Below, piece after piece: positions 17,671 to 25,861 of a DNA stretch of 64,000 nt. The notes under the pieces were generated by a model. That model saw only the letters and a program-made list of their open reading frames with translations, was not told the DNA's origin and searched no databases. Location of the stretch: positions 274,743-338,742 of the forward strand of contig NZ_VOMB01000010.1 of assembly GCF_019050325.1 (NCBI RefSeq), given 5' to 3'. Position numbers and translations under genes: made by a program. Each line of letters opens with the position of its first letter. Within the stretch, counting starts at the first letter, position 1. Source of the DNA: [Mycobacterium] fortunisiensis (GTDB lineage Bacteria > Actinomycetota > Actinomycetes > Mycobacteriales > Mycobacteriaceae).

Positions 17671-19188
17671 GTGGTCCATGCGATCGACCAGTACGCTCGC
17701 CGGGAAGCCCAAGCGGTCGCACTGTCGGATGGCACCACGTCGTGGACCTGGCCGCAGCTGGACGAACGACTGAACCGGACGGTCAATTGGCTTCTGGCGC
17801 AGCATGTTCCACCCGGGCGACGGGTGGCGGTGATGGGCGCCAACAGCGTGCACGTGGTGCTGGCGCACTTGGCGACGACCTACGCCGGGTTGTCGACGGT
17901 GCCGGTGAACTACCACCTGACCGCCGACGAGGTGGGTTACATCCTGCGCGACGGCGCGGTGCACACGGTGCTGTGCAGTGCCGAGGCGGCCGCCACCGTG
18001 CGTGCCGCCGACGCCGATGTCCAGGTGCTGGCCCCCGATGAGCTCGACGCCGCGACGGCTCGGTATCCCGCCACCGCACCGTCGGCGGAGATCGCTCCGG
18101 CCAAACCGCTGTACTACACGTCGGGAACCACCGGATACCCCAAAGGTGTCGAACTGCCGGATCAGATGTTCCCCGGTGGCGCCTCGATGATCGAATATGT
18201 GCAGCGCGTGGTCGATTCACCGATCCGCACCCCCGGCAAGCACCTCGTGGTCGCCCCCATGCACCACACCGGGCCGATGGCCGGAGTGCGCGGCATCCTG
18301 ACCGGCCAACCGCTGGTGATCCTGCCGAGGTTCGACGCCGAGCGGGTGCTCGCCACGATCGACCGCGAGCGTATCGAGGCCACCATGATGGTGCCCACCC
18401 ACTTCTCCCGGCTGCTGCAGCTGCCGGCCGGGGTTCGCGACCGCTACGACGTCAGCAGCATGCGCAGCATCGTGCACACCGGGGCGGCCTGCCCGGTCGA
18501 GGTAAAGCGGGCCATGATCGAGTGGTTCGGCCCGATCCTGACCGAGGCGTACGGCTCCACCGAGGCCGGGACGGTAACCTTGATCAACTCGACCGAATGG
18601 TCGGCACATCCCGGGTCGGTCGGACGGGCCATGCCCGGCTACGAACTCAGTATCCGCACCGAGCGCGGCGAGGTACTACCCAGCGGCACAGCGGGTTTGG
18701 TCTGTGCGCGGTCCACGACCGGGCACCGCCCGGCCTATCATGGCGATCCGGAGAAGACCCGGCGCAGCTATGTGGCCGACGGGGTGTTCGCACTGGGCGA
18801 GATCGGCTACCTCGACGACGACGGTTACCTGTACCTCACCGACCGGGCCTCCGACATGGTGGTCAGTGGCGGGGTCAACGTCTATCCCGCGGAGTCGGAG
18901 GCCGTGCTGCGCCGGCATCCGGCGGTGACCGATGTCGCCGTGATCGGTATCCCGCACGAGGACCTCGGCGAACAGCTGTGCGCCCTGGTGGTCAGCACCG
19001 CAGAGATCGAGCCCGCCGAGTTGGTGGCATGGACGCGAGAACGACTGGCGCACTACAAATGTCCGAGCCTGATCGAGATCGTGGACTTCGATCTGCGCTC
19101 GGTGATGGGAAAGCTGAACAAGCGGCAGCTGCGGGATCGGTATCTGGCCCGGACAGGTGCTCTCACGACACCGGCCGGGAGGCCCTGA
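17671..19188 (+). CDS. Acyl-CoA synthetase (AMP-forming ligase, FadD-like)
   Basis: 505-residue ANL-family ligase. P-loop TSGTTGYPKG at 150-159, adenine motif YGSTEAG, hinge motif 'GEIGYLDDDGYLYLTDR' and the C-terminal catalytic Lys in GKLNK. It activates a carboxylic acid to its CoA thioester through an acyl-adenylate. Start GTG at 17671, 5 bases after the E1 beta stop, with only a weak ribosome site. It primes the substrate for the two acyl-CoA dehydrogenase subunits that follow; its stop overlaps the next ATG (TGATG). Confidence 0.9.
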   Translation: MVHAIDQYARREAQAVALSDGTTSWTWPQLDERLNRTVNWLLAQHVPPGRRVAVMGANSVHVVLAHLATTYAGLSTVPVNYHLTADEVGYILRDGAVHTVLCSAEAAATVRAADADVQVLAPDELDAATARYPATAPSAEIAPAKPLYYTSGTTGYPKGVELPDQMFPGGASMIEYVQRVVDSPIRTPGKHLVVAPMHHTGPMAGVRGILTGQPLVILPRFDAERVLATIDRERIEATMMVPTHFSRLLQLPAGVRDRYDVSSMRSIVHTGAACPVEVKRAMIEWFGPILTEAYGSTEAGTVTLINSTEWSAHPGSVGRAMPGYELSIRTERGEVLPSGTAGLVCARSTTGHRPAYHGDPEKTRRSYVADGVFALGEIGYLDDDGYLYLTDRASDMVVSGGVNVYPAESEAVLRRHPAVTDVAVIGIPHEDLGEQLCALVVSTAEIEPAELVAWTRERLAHYKCPSLIEIVDFDLRSVMGKLNKRQLRDRYLARTGALTTPAGRP

Positions 19189-20255
19189 TGACCGCCGAAC
19201 TGACCCGCGAGGCCGCACCCGCGGAGTTCGCCTTCACCGAGGAGCACGCTGCGCTGCGCGACGTGCTCGCCGAGTTCTTCACCGATCCGGGTGAGAAGGC
19301 TTGGCGCAGACTGCTCTGCGATGTCGGCGCCGACGAGGTTGTCTTCGATGTCACCGGCTCCGGCACCGGCACAGGCGGCTCGGCGACGGCGATCGACCTG
19401 GCGATCCTGGCCGAACAGGCCGGCGCGGCACTGTTCGGCGGCCCGCTGCTGCCCGGGGTCGCGGCCGGTGTGCTGGCCGCGAGCGTCGCGAAGCCGGCCC
19501 TGCTCGACGGGCTGCGCGACGGCACCCGCACGGTGACGGCTGCCGTGGATGCGCGTTTGAGCACGAACTCCGCCGGCGGCATCGACGCGACGGTCGCGCC
19601 GGTGTGGAATGCGGCCGCCGGCTCAGCGGTCCACGTGCTCACCGGAACTCTCGACGGCACACCGGCGGTCGCGCTGCTCACCGACGGCGGCGAGGTCGAG
19701 GAGCTGGCCGGTCTGGATCTGTCCCGGCCGATCGGCCGATTGACCGTCCGTGGTGTCCGGCCGGCCGTGCTGCTGTGCGGCGAGGAGGCCACCGCGGTGC
19801 GTGCTGTGCTGACCCGGCACACCGACCTGGTGGGCGCGGCCGAACTGCTGGGCGTGGCGCAGCACGTGCTGGATGCCACCGTCGAATACGTCGACAAGCG
19901 AATCCAATTCGGTCGCAGCATCGGGTCCTTCCAAGCGGTCAAACATCGTCTGGTGGACCTGCTGGCGGCCGTCGAACTCACCCGCTCCGCCGTCTACGGC
20001 GCGGCCTGGCGGCTGGTGGGTGACCCGCAGGCACTGGGCACCGACATCGACCTGGCGGTGGCGGCGCTGCTGTCGCGGAAGACCGCGGTCGCGGTCACCA
20101 AGGCCGCCGTCCAGCTGCACGGTGGCATCGCGATCACCTGGGAACACTGGGCGCACCGCTACCTGCGGCGGGCCAATTCGGTGGTGGCGCTGAGCGGTTC
20201 GCCCAGCGCGCACCGGGCCCGGCTGGCCGACCTGATCGATCGACGGGATGGGTGA
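19188..20255 (+). CDS. Acyl-CoA dehydrogenase, smaller subunit (FadE-like)
   Basis: 355 residues; the C-terminal helical bundle is clear ('YVDKRIQFGRSIGSFQAVKHRL', 'QLHGGIAITWEHWAHRYLRR') while the N-terminal and middle domains are degenerate and alanine-rich. Such proteins usually pair with a second FadE to form the alpha2beta2 acyl-CoA dehydrogenases of steroid side-chain breakdown (as FadE26-27 or FadE28-29). The partner is the next gene. This subunit carries the Glu (WEH) where the family places its catalytic base region. Confidence 0.87.
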   Translation: MTAELTREAAPAEFAFTEEHAALRDVLAEFFTDPGEKAWRRLLCDVGADEVVFDVTGSGTGTGGSATAIDLAILAEQAGAALFGGPLLPGVAAGVLAASVAKPALLDGLRDGTRTVTAAVDARLSTNSAGGIDATVAPVWNAAAGSAVHVLTGTLDGTPAVALLTDGGEVEELAGLDLSRPIGRLTVRGVRPAVLLCGEEATAVRAVLTRHTDLVGAAELLGVAQHVLDATVEYVDKRIQFGRSIGSFQAVKHRLVDLLAAVELTRSAVYGAAWRLVGDPQALGTDIDLAVAALLSRKTAVAVTKAAVQLHGGIAITWEHWAHRYLRRANSVVALSGSPSAHRARLADLIDRRDG

Positions 20256-21427
20256 CAGTGCCTGAGCAACCGCAGTCCGAACACGCCGACGACGGCCTGC
20301 GTGAAGCCATCGAGGCGTGGGTGCGCGAGAACCTCCCGGAAAATTCTCGCGACGCCGACGCGGCCTGGTACGCGACACTGGGCCGGCGCGGCTATACCGT
20401 GCCGCACTGGCCACCAGAGCACGGCGGCCTCGGCTACACCGAACAGCAGGCCGCCGTGGTGCGCTCGGTCCTGGCCGCCCACGGCGCCGGGCTGCCCGAC
20501 CACTACTTCGTGCCGTTGATGCTGATCGGCCCGGCCATCATGGCCTGGGGCACCGCCGAACAGCAGCAGCGCTACCTGCCCGGGATCGTCGCGGGTGCGG
20601 ACATGTGGTGTCAGCTGTTCAGCGAGCCCGGAGCCGGCTCGGATCTGGCGAGCCTGGCCACTCGCGCAGTCCCCGAAGGGCTTTCGTGGCGGATCAACGG
20701 GCAGAAAGTGTGGAGTTCGTTCGCCAGTGAATCGCGCTACGGGATGCTGCTGGCCCGCACCGACCCGGATCAGCCGAAGAATGCCGGGATCACGTGCTTC
20801 CTGGTCGACATGGCCGCGCCGGGTGTGACGGTCCGGCCGCTGCGTCAGCTCACCGGCGACGAGCACTTCTGCGAGGTGTTCCTCGAAGATCTGGTGTTGG
20901 GGCCCGAGACGGTGCTCGGGGAGGTCGACGACGGGTGGCGGGTGGCGATGTCGACGCTGAACGCCGAACGGTCCGGGCTCTCGGAGACCTCCAGCGCCAG
21001 CGGAGTCCCGCTGGCACCGGTGCTGGACCTGGCGCGGCGCACCGGAGGCTGGGACGACCCGGTGGTGCGGGATCGGCTGGTGGACCTCTACGCCGTCGAG
21101 CATGCGCTGGCATTGACCAACCTTCGGTCGCTCGCCGAATCCCGCACCCCGGCAGGATCGCCCACCGGCTCGATCACCAAACTGGTGTTGTCCGAATTGT
21201 CCCAGAACATCGCCGAACTCGGGTTCGAGCTGGCCGGCGCCGAAGCCGCCTACTGGGATGGGCCGATGCCGCCGGAGACGCACAACCTGCTCGACAGCCG
21301 CCGATTCACCATCGCCGGCGGTACGTCGGAGGTGCAGCGCAACATCGTCGGCGAGCGCGTGCTGGGCCTGGAACGCGAGATCGACCCGGGCCGTGGTAAG
21401 CCCTGGCGTGAGCTGCGGCGCAGCTGA
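20252..21427 (+). CDS. Acyl-CoA dehydrogenase, larger subunit (FadE-like)
   Basis: 391-residue acyl-CoA dehydrogenase with the flavin/substrate segment 'QLFSEPGAGSDLAS', a middle beta domain and the C-terminal 'IAGGTSEVQRNIVGERVLGL'. GTG at 20252 overlaps the preceding stop (GTGA). With the preceding subunit it probably forms a heterotetramer that introduces an alpha-beta double bond into an acyl-CoA; alone it could also be active. Electron acceptor (ETF) is encoded elsewhere. Confidence 0.9.
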   Translation: MTVPEQPQSEHADDGLREAIEAWVRENLPENSRDADAAWYATLGRRGYTVPHWPPEHGGLGYTEQQAAVVRSVLAAHGAGLPDHYFVPLMLIGPAIMAWGTAEQQQRYLPGIVAGADMWCQLFSEPGAGSDLASLATRAVPEGLSWRINGQKVWSSFASESRYGMLLARTDPDQPKNAGITCFLVDMAAPGVTVRPLRQLTGDEHFCEVFLEDLVLGPETVLGEVDDGWRVAMSTLNAERSGLSETSSASGVPLAPVLDLARRTGGWDDPVVRDRLVDLYAVEHALALTNLRSLAESRTPAGSPTGSITKLVLSELSQNIAELGFELAGAEAAYWDGPMPPETHNLLDSRRFTIAGGTSEVQRNIVGERVLGLEREIDPGRGKPWRELRRS

Positions 21428-21428
21428 C

Positions 21429-21785
21429 ATGCCGACCGTCACCGTGCGGCCGTCGGGGATCTCCTTCGAGGCCGCCCAGGGGCAGACGGTGATGGCCGCC
21501 GCGCAGGCGGCAGGCATCCGGTGGCCCACGGTGTGTGGCGGCAACGGAGACTGCCTGGTCTGCCACGTCGGCGTGCTCGAGGGTCCCGAGCACCTGTCGG
21601 AGCCGTCGGCCACCGAAACCCTGGCGGTGCGCAACCTCACCGGCGATCGGGGTGGACGCGGCGAGCACGTGCGACTGGCCTGTCAGGCGACCGTGCGCGG
21701 TGACGTGGTGGTGGAAAAGCGTGGTGTGCGCAAGCAGCGCACACCATCGGAACATCGAACAGGACAGGAGGAGTCGGATGGCTGA
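21429..21785 (+). CDS. [2Fe-2S] ferredoxin, plant/adrenodoxin-like fold
   Basis: 118 residues with cluster ligands Cys36, Cys42, Cys45 and Cys85 (C-x5-C-x2-C-x39-C). The C-terminal 30 residues are basic and not part of the fold. ATG at 21429, one base after the FadE stop; its end overlaps the next gene by 8 bases. The plausible client is the Rieske oxygenase at 10.5 kb, which lacks a linked electron donor; no reductase is nearby. Confidence 0.85.
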   Translation: MPTVTVRPSGISFEAAQGQTVMAAAQAAGIRWPTVCGGNGDCLVCHVGVLEGPEHLSEPSATETLAVRNLTGDRGGRGEHVRLACQATVRGDVVVEKRGVRKQRTPSEHRTGQEESDG

Positions 21786-22209
21786 GGTCATCGATCCCGA
21801 CATCATGGAGATCGTCGACGGCCGGCTCCGGTTGGTCGGTGGCCGCTGCGGGGCCTGCGGCGAGATCGAGTTCCCGCGCAAGCAGTCCTGCCGGGACTGC
21901 GGCGGGGGCGACATCGACGCGGTCGGCCTGGCCGATCAGGGGGTGCTCTGGAGTTGGACCGTGCAGCGGTTCCCGCCGCCGAGCCCGCCCTACTTCGGAT
22001 CTGCCGACGACTTCGAGCCGTTCGGGGTGGGCTATGTGGAGTTGCCCGGCGAGGTCATCGTGGAGGCCCGGCTGACCGAATCGGATCCGAGCCGGCTGCG
22101 GATCGGCATGCCGATGGCGCTGGCCACCGTCGAGGTGGTCACCCAAACCGGGGAAGCCACACGCACTTTCGCTTTCGCGCCGGCTGAGCAAGGAGGAGAT
22201 CGGCCATGA
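21778..22209 (+). CDS. DUF35 OB-fold protein with zinc ribbon (thiolase/aldolase partner)
   Basis: 143 residues: N-terminal rubredoxin-like zinc ribbon (Cys24, Cys27, Cys38, Cys41) and a C-terminal OB fold. DUF35 proteins bind CoA thioesters as partners of thiolase-like enzymes, as ChsH2's DUF35 domain does for Ltp2 in steroid side-chain degradation. GGAGGAG precedes the ATG at 21778. It overlaps the thiolase-like gene by 4 bases, matching that pairing. Confidence 0.87.
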   Translation: MAEVIDPDIMEIVDGRLRLVGGRCGACGEIEFPRKQSCRDCGGGDIDAVGLADQGVLWSWTVQRFPPPSPPYFGSADDFEPFGVGYVELPGEVIVEARLTESDPSRLRIGMPMALATVEVVTQTGEATRTFAFAPAEQGGDRP

Positions 22210-23351
22210 ACTCGGTGGCGATCATCGGTGTCGGTTGCCGGCCGTTCGGCCGCTACCAGGACACCTCGGTGCGGCAGGAGGCGGTGGCCGCGGTGCGGCA
22301 GGCACTGGCGGACGCATCGGTGACCTGGCCGCAGATCGACTATGCCGTGGGCGGCAGCATGTCCGCCGGGTCGGCCGACACCCTGGTCTCGGATCTGGGT
22401 TTGACCGGGGTCCCGTTCGTCAACGTGTTCAACGGCTGTGCGACGGGCAGCAGTTCGCTGATCTCGGCGGTGCACACCATCGAGGCCGGGGCGGCGGATC
22501 TCGCGCTGGTGGTGGGCTTCGACTCGCACCCGCGCGGCGCCTTCGCGATCGATCCCGCCGCGATGGGTCTCGGGGACTGGTATGGCCCGTCGGGTCTGGC
22601 GCTGACCTCGCAGTTCTTCGCCCTGAAGATTCAGCGGTACCTGCACGAGCACGGCGTGCCGGAGCGCCTGCTGGCCAAGGTGGCGGCCAAGGCGTTCCGC
22701 AACGGTGCGCTCAATCCCAATGCCTGGCGGCGCAAGCCGCTCTCGGAAGCCGACGTCGACGCCTCGATGATGCTGTCGGATCCGCTGCGCCAGTACATGT
22801 TGTGCTCGCCAGGTGACGGTGCCACCGCGGTGGTGCTGTGCAGGGCCGGGAAGGCCAGGGAGTTCAGCCCACATCCGGTGTATGTCGCCTCGGCGGCGGT
22901 GCGGACTCGTCGCCCCGGCTCCTTCGAGGTGCTCAGTCCGTCGCTGTCGGTGCGGCGCGGGGTCAGCCCCACCGTCGACGCGGCCGCCGCCGCATTCGAG
23001 TTGGCCGGCATCGACCCCGCCGAGGTGGACCTGGCCCAGCTGCAGGACACCGACGCCGGCGCGGAGATCATCCACATGGCCGAGACCGGGCTATGCACCG
23101 ATGGCGAACAGACCGAGCTGATCGATTCCGGCGCAACCGAACTCACTGGGCGGCTACCGATCAACACCGATGGCGGTTGTCTGGCCAACGGTGAACCGAT
23201 CGGCGCCTCCGGGCTGCGCCAGATCCACGAGAATGTCCTGCAACTTCGCGGTGCCGCCGGCGAACGCCAGGTGCCCGGCGCGCCCAAGGTGGCACTGGCG
23301 CACGTCTACGGCGCACCGGGGCTGAGCGCGGCCACGATCCTCACCCGGTAG
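22206..23351 (+). CDS. Thiolase-fold protein, SCPx/Ltp2-like (possible retro-aldolase)
   Basis: 381-residue thiolase-superfamily protein. The N-terminal nucleophile position is kept as Cys78 (NGCATGSSS). However, the usual GHPxG histidine is replaced by Glu330 (NGEPIGASG) and the C-terminal catalytic cysteine by Tyr368 (HVYGAPG). Ltp2-type aldolases of steroid side-chain degradation are thiolase-fold enzymes that use tyrosines and act with a DUF35 protein, as found here in the adjacent gene. So carbon-carbon cleavage by retro-aldol reaction is at least as likely as thiolysis. Confidence 0.85.
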   Translation: MNSVAIIGVGCRPFGRYQDTSVRQEAVAAVRQALADASVTWPQIDYAVGGSMSAGSADTLVSDLGLTGVPFVNVFNGCATGSSSLISAVHTIEAGAADLALVVGFDSHPRGAFAIDPAAMGLGDWYGPSGLALTSQFFALKIQRYLHEHGVPERLLAKVAAKAFRNGALNPNAWRRKPLSEADVDASMMLSDPLRQYMLCSPGDGATAVVLCRAGKAREFSPHPVYVASAAVRTRRPGSFEVLSPSLSVRRGVSPTVDAAAAAFELAGIDPAEVDLAQLQDTDAGAEIIHMAETGLCTDGEQTELIDSGATELTGRLPINTDGGCLANGEPIGASGLRQIHENVLQLRGAAGERQVPGAPKVALAHVYGAPGLSAATILTR

Positions 23352-23362
23352 CGGTGCGAACG

Positions 23363-23554
23363 ATGAAGGTGATCGTCGATCAGGACCGATGTGTCGGAAA
23401 CGGGATATGTGAGGCGCTGGCCCCCGACCTGTTCGAGGTCGGTGACAGCGGTCAGGCCCACCTGCTCGTCGACGAGATCCCGTCCGAACACGAACAATTG
23501 GCGCACACCGCAGTGCAGTCCTGCCCTGCGCTGGCGCTGCGCATCGACTGCTGA
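23363..23554 (+). CDS. P450-type [3Fe-4S] ferredoxin
   Basis: 63 residues with the mycobacterial P450-ferredoxin pattern C-x2-N-x2-C...CP: Cys10, Asn13 at the variable position, Cys16 and Cys54-Pro55. Such proteins transfer electrons to cytochromes P450. I use ATG at 23363; GTG at 23354 would add three residues. The P450 at 8.3-9.6 kb is the only one in the window and the likely partner, although it is encoded in the opposite operon. Confidence 0.87.
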   Translation: MKVIVDQDRCVGNGICEALAPDLFEVGDSGQAHLLVDEIPSEHEQLAHTAVQSCPALALRIDC

Positions 23555-23576
23555 AACCCCGAAAGGCTGCACCATC

Positions 23577-23807
23577 ATGGAAATCAAGATGCCCAAGCTC
23601 GACGTGACGATGACCGAGGGGACCTTCCTCGGCTGGTTGGTGCCCGACGGCACCACCGTGGAGGAGGGGGAGGACCTCTACACCGTCGGCACCGACAAGG
23701 TGTCCGCCGACGTTCCGGCGCCCACCGCCGGGGTATTGCGCTACGGCTCGGCTGCCGAAGACGAAACCTACGCGGTGGGAACCACTTTGGGTACCTTGGA
23801 GGTCTAG
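23577..23807 (+). CDS. Stand-alone lipoyl-domain protein
   Basis: 76 residues consisting only of a biotinyl/lipoyl domain, with the lipoylated Lys41 in GTDKVSADV. There is no peripheral-subunit-binding domain and no acyltransferase domain, which a dehydrogenase E2 would have. GAAAGG lies before the ATG. As last gene of the operon that opens with E1 alpha and beta, it probably accepts the acyl group from that E1. The stop codon shares CTAG with the stop of the convergent gene. Confidence 0.88.
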   Translation: MEIKMPKLDVTMTEGTFLGWLVPDGTTVEEGEDLYTVGTDKVSADVPAPTAGVLRYGSAAEDETYAVGTTLGTLEV

Positions 23808-24823
23808 TCGACCGGGCTGGTCACGCGGACGAACTGGAGGCCGGTGTTCTGTCCGCGCGCCAGCCGGTTCATCGCCGCAGGGGTGCTGTGCAGGCCGGTG
23901 CTGAACTCCTCCCGGTAGATCAGGCTGCCATCGAGCAGCCACGGGGTGACGATCTCGCGGAACTCCGCTCGGCGCGACATGTAATCGCGCACGATGAAGC
24001 CCTGGATCCGGCCGCGCTTGTTGACCAGGTTCATCAGCGAGCGTCCCGCGGTCTGCTCGTTTCCGTTGTAGGTGGAAACCATGCCGCACAACGCGATTCG
24101 GGCATGGGTGTTGATCCGGTCGATGATCAGGTCCATGATCGGTCCGCCGACGTTCTCGAACGCGATGTCGATGCCGTCCGGGCACAGTTCGTCGAGGCGG
24201 GCCGCGACGTCTTCGCCCTTGTAATCGATGGCGTCGTCCACGCCGCAGGAGTCGCGCAACCATGCGCACTTGGCCGGCCCACCGGCGATGCCGATCACCC
24301 GCAGGCCGAGCTTCTTGCCGATCTGGCAGACCAGTGAGCCGACGCTGCCGGCCGCGGCGGTGACGACGAGGGTCTCCCCGGCGGCGGGCCGACCGACATC
24401 GGTGAGGCCGTAGTAGGCGGTGAGCCCCTGCAGGTCGAGCACGCCGAGGTAGGCGGTCAAACCGATGTCCGGGTGCGGATCCAGCGCCGTCCACGCGCGC
24501 TCAGGTCCCACCGAATACTCCTGCCAGCCACCCATTCCGGTGACATGGGTGCCGACCGGAAGGCGTTCGGATTCGGAGTGCTCGACGACACCCAGCGTGA
24601 TGCCGCGCATCACCTCACCCAGCGGTTGCGCCGGCAGATAGGTGTCCTCGGCGTCCATCCAGATCCGCATCGAGGCCGGGACCATCAGGTAGATGTTGCG
24701 GACGACGACATGGCCGGGGGCCGGCTCCGGCACCGGTTCGGTTCGGACGTCGAAGTGGTCGCGCTCGACCAGGCCGGAAGGTCTGGAGTGCAGACGCCAG
24801 GAAGTGTTCAGCAGTGGGGTCAC
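23804..24823 (-). CDS. Medium-chain NADP-dependent reductase (PTGR/CurA type)
   Basis: About 339-residue zinc-independent medium-chain dehydrogenase/reductase, of the leukotriene B4 dehydrogenase, prostaglandin reductase and curcumin reductase group; nucleotide motif 'AAAGSVGSLVCQIGKKLG'. These enzymes reduce the double bond of alpha,beta-unsaturated ketones or aldehydes. I choose GTG at 24823 because AGGGCGGAACC precedes it; GTG at 24853 would be inside the promoter motif. It carries the same ACCAA operator as the P450/SDR promoter, which assigns it to the regulon. Confidence 0.88.
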   Translation of the reverse strand: MTPLLNTSWRLHSRPSGLVERDHFDVRTEPVPEPAPGHVVVRNIYLMVPASMRIWMDAEDTYLPAQPLGEVMRGITLGVVEHSESERLPVGTHVTGMGGWQEYSVGPERAWTALDPHPDIGLTAYLGVLDLQGLTAYYGLTDVGRPAAGETLVVTAAAGSVGSLVCQIGKKLGLRVIGIAGGPAKCAWLRDSCGVDDAIDYKGEDVAARLDELCPDGIDIAFENVGGPIMDLIIDRINTHARIALCGMVSTYNGNEQTAGRSLMNLVNKRGRIQGFIVRDYMSRRAEFREIVTPWLLDGSLIYREEFSTGLHSTPAAMNRLARGQNTGLQFVRVTSPVD

Positions 24824-24854
24824 GGGTTCCGCCCTCGAGATGGCTCCAGCCACA

Positions 24855-24880
24855 AATATATTGGTCGAGCAATTAGTTTA
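24855..24880 (-). promoter_or_regulatory. Operator-promoter motif, site 3
   Basis: Read on the minus strand: ACTAATTGCTCGACCAATA followed by TATT, i.e. AATTG-CTCG-ACCAA with a TATATT -10-like hexamer. It matches site 1 (ACTAATTGGTGGACCAATA then TAAT) at all but two of 19 positions, including the identical placement of the hexamer. This is the strongest evidence that the three promoters are co-regulated. Confidence 0.68.
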
Positions 24881-24926
24881 GGTGAATCGCCGGCGCCGAT
24901 GGGCAGAAGACGGTGGAGCGTCGCGG

Positions 24927-25778
24927 CTACGGCTTGAGCAACGCGACGACCTTGTCCTCCAACGCCACCGGATCGGCATTCGGATCGGCGGGCTCGGTGT
25001 GGGGGAGGGCAGCGTCGGGATCGGCGAAATCCCGATAGGTCTTGTCGCCGGCCAGCGCGGCCAACAGGTACCCCGTGAGCAGCCCCCGCACCGTCTTCTG
25101 GGTGTCGCGGTCGGCCCCGGGCAGTCCGACGAAACGGGCCAACCGGCGGCCCTCGACCAGACCGCCGGCCTTGGCCTTGCTGACCGTGCGCAGCGTGGCA
25201 CCGTCCCAGGCCCGGGCCAACTCGACAGCGTTCGAACGCAGCGTCATCGGATCGCCCGGCGCCGTCAGCACCAGGCCGGGCACCTGGAGCGTCGCCGCCG
25301 GTTCCTCGGCCGCCGGCGTGGTCACCGTCGGGAACAGCGACACCACCGCCTTCGGCCGGTGCACATCGCCGGACATCCCGGCGGCGGCGAACACCGCGGC
25401 CGAACCGCCGAAGCCGTGTCCCACCACGGCGCGTTTGCCCGGGTGCACGCTGATCTTGCCCGGCCCCAGCCGCACCCCGGTGATGATCTCGAGGGCCGCG
25501 CCCAGGTCGAACGCGAAATTGAGCACCGAGGGCGCCAACCCCTTTTCGGTGTCGGGGGCCGCGGCCACGATGCCCCAGGACGCCAGGTGTTCCAGGGTGC
25601 GCGTGTAGTTACCGGCCTGGGCCATCCAGTCGTGACCGAAGACCACGCCGGGCAGGTTCAGGCCGGATTCCGGCGTGTACACCACGCCCGGCATGCCGGC
25701 GAAAGCCAGGTCGCCGCGCAGCACCTTGTGCGGTCCGCGCCGGGTCAACCGTCCGAAAAGCTTCTTTGTGCTGGCCAC
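24927..25778 (-). CDS. Alpha/beta hydrolase, dienelactone-hydrolase-like
   Basis: 283 residues; nucleophile elbow VGHGFGGSAAV, so Gly-His-Gly-Phe-Gly, with the usual Ser/Cys nucleophile replaced by Phe; this weakens a hydrolase assignment. Position directly beside glmS corresponds to Rv3438 in M. tuberculosis, an uncharacterised conserved protein. Start taken at GTG 25778; no clear ribosome site is visible. Function unknown: possibly a non-catalytic or differently catalytic member of the fold. Confidence 0.8.
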   Translation of the reverse strand: MASTKKLFGRLTRRGPHKVLRGDLAFAGMPGVVYTPESGLNLPGVVFGHDWMAQAGNYTRTLEHLASWGIVAAAPDTEKGLAPSVLNFAFDLGAALEIITGVRLGPGKISVHPGKRAVVGHGFGGSAAVFAAAGMSGDVHRPKAVVSLFPTVTTPAAEEPAATLQVPGLVLTAPGDPMTLRSNAVELARAWDGATLRTVSKAKAGGLVEGRRLARFVGLPGADRDTQKTVRGLLTGYLLAALAGDKTYRDFADPDAALPHTEPADPNADPVALEDKVVALLKP

Positions 25779-25844
25779 GCGTTGACCGTAGCGCAGGGTG
25801 CCGGATCTGCGCCCAGGCAAATCGGGCCAATCGGCCGACTGCAC

Positions 25845-25861
25845 TACCCTGGGACCCTATG
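25845..25861 (+). promoter_or_regulatory. Possible leaderless glmS promoter
   Basis: TACCCT at 25845-25850 lies 8 bases before the ATG of glmS and no Shine-Dalgarno sequence is visible. This spacing fits a -10 element with transcription starting at or next to the A of ATG, a common arrangement in mycobacteria. Inferred from spacing only. Confidence 0.4.
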
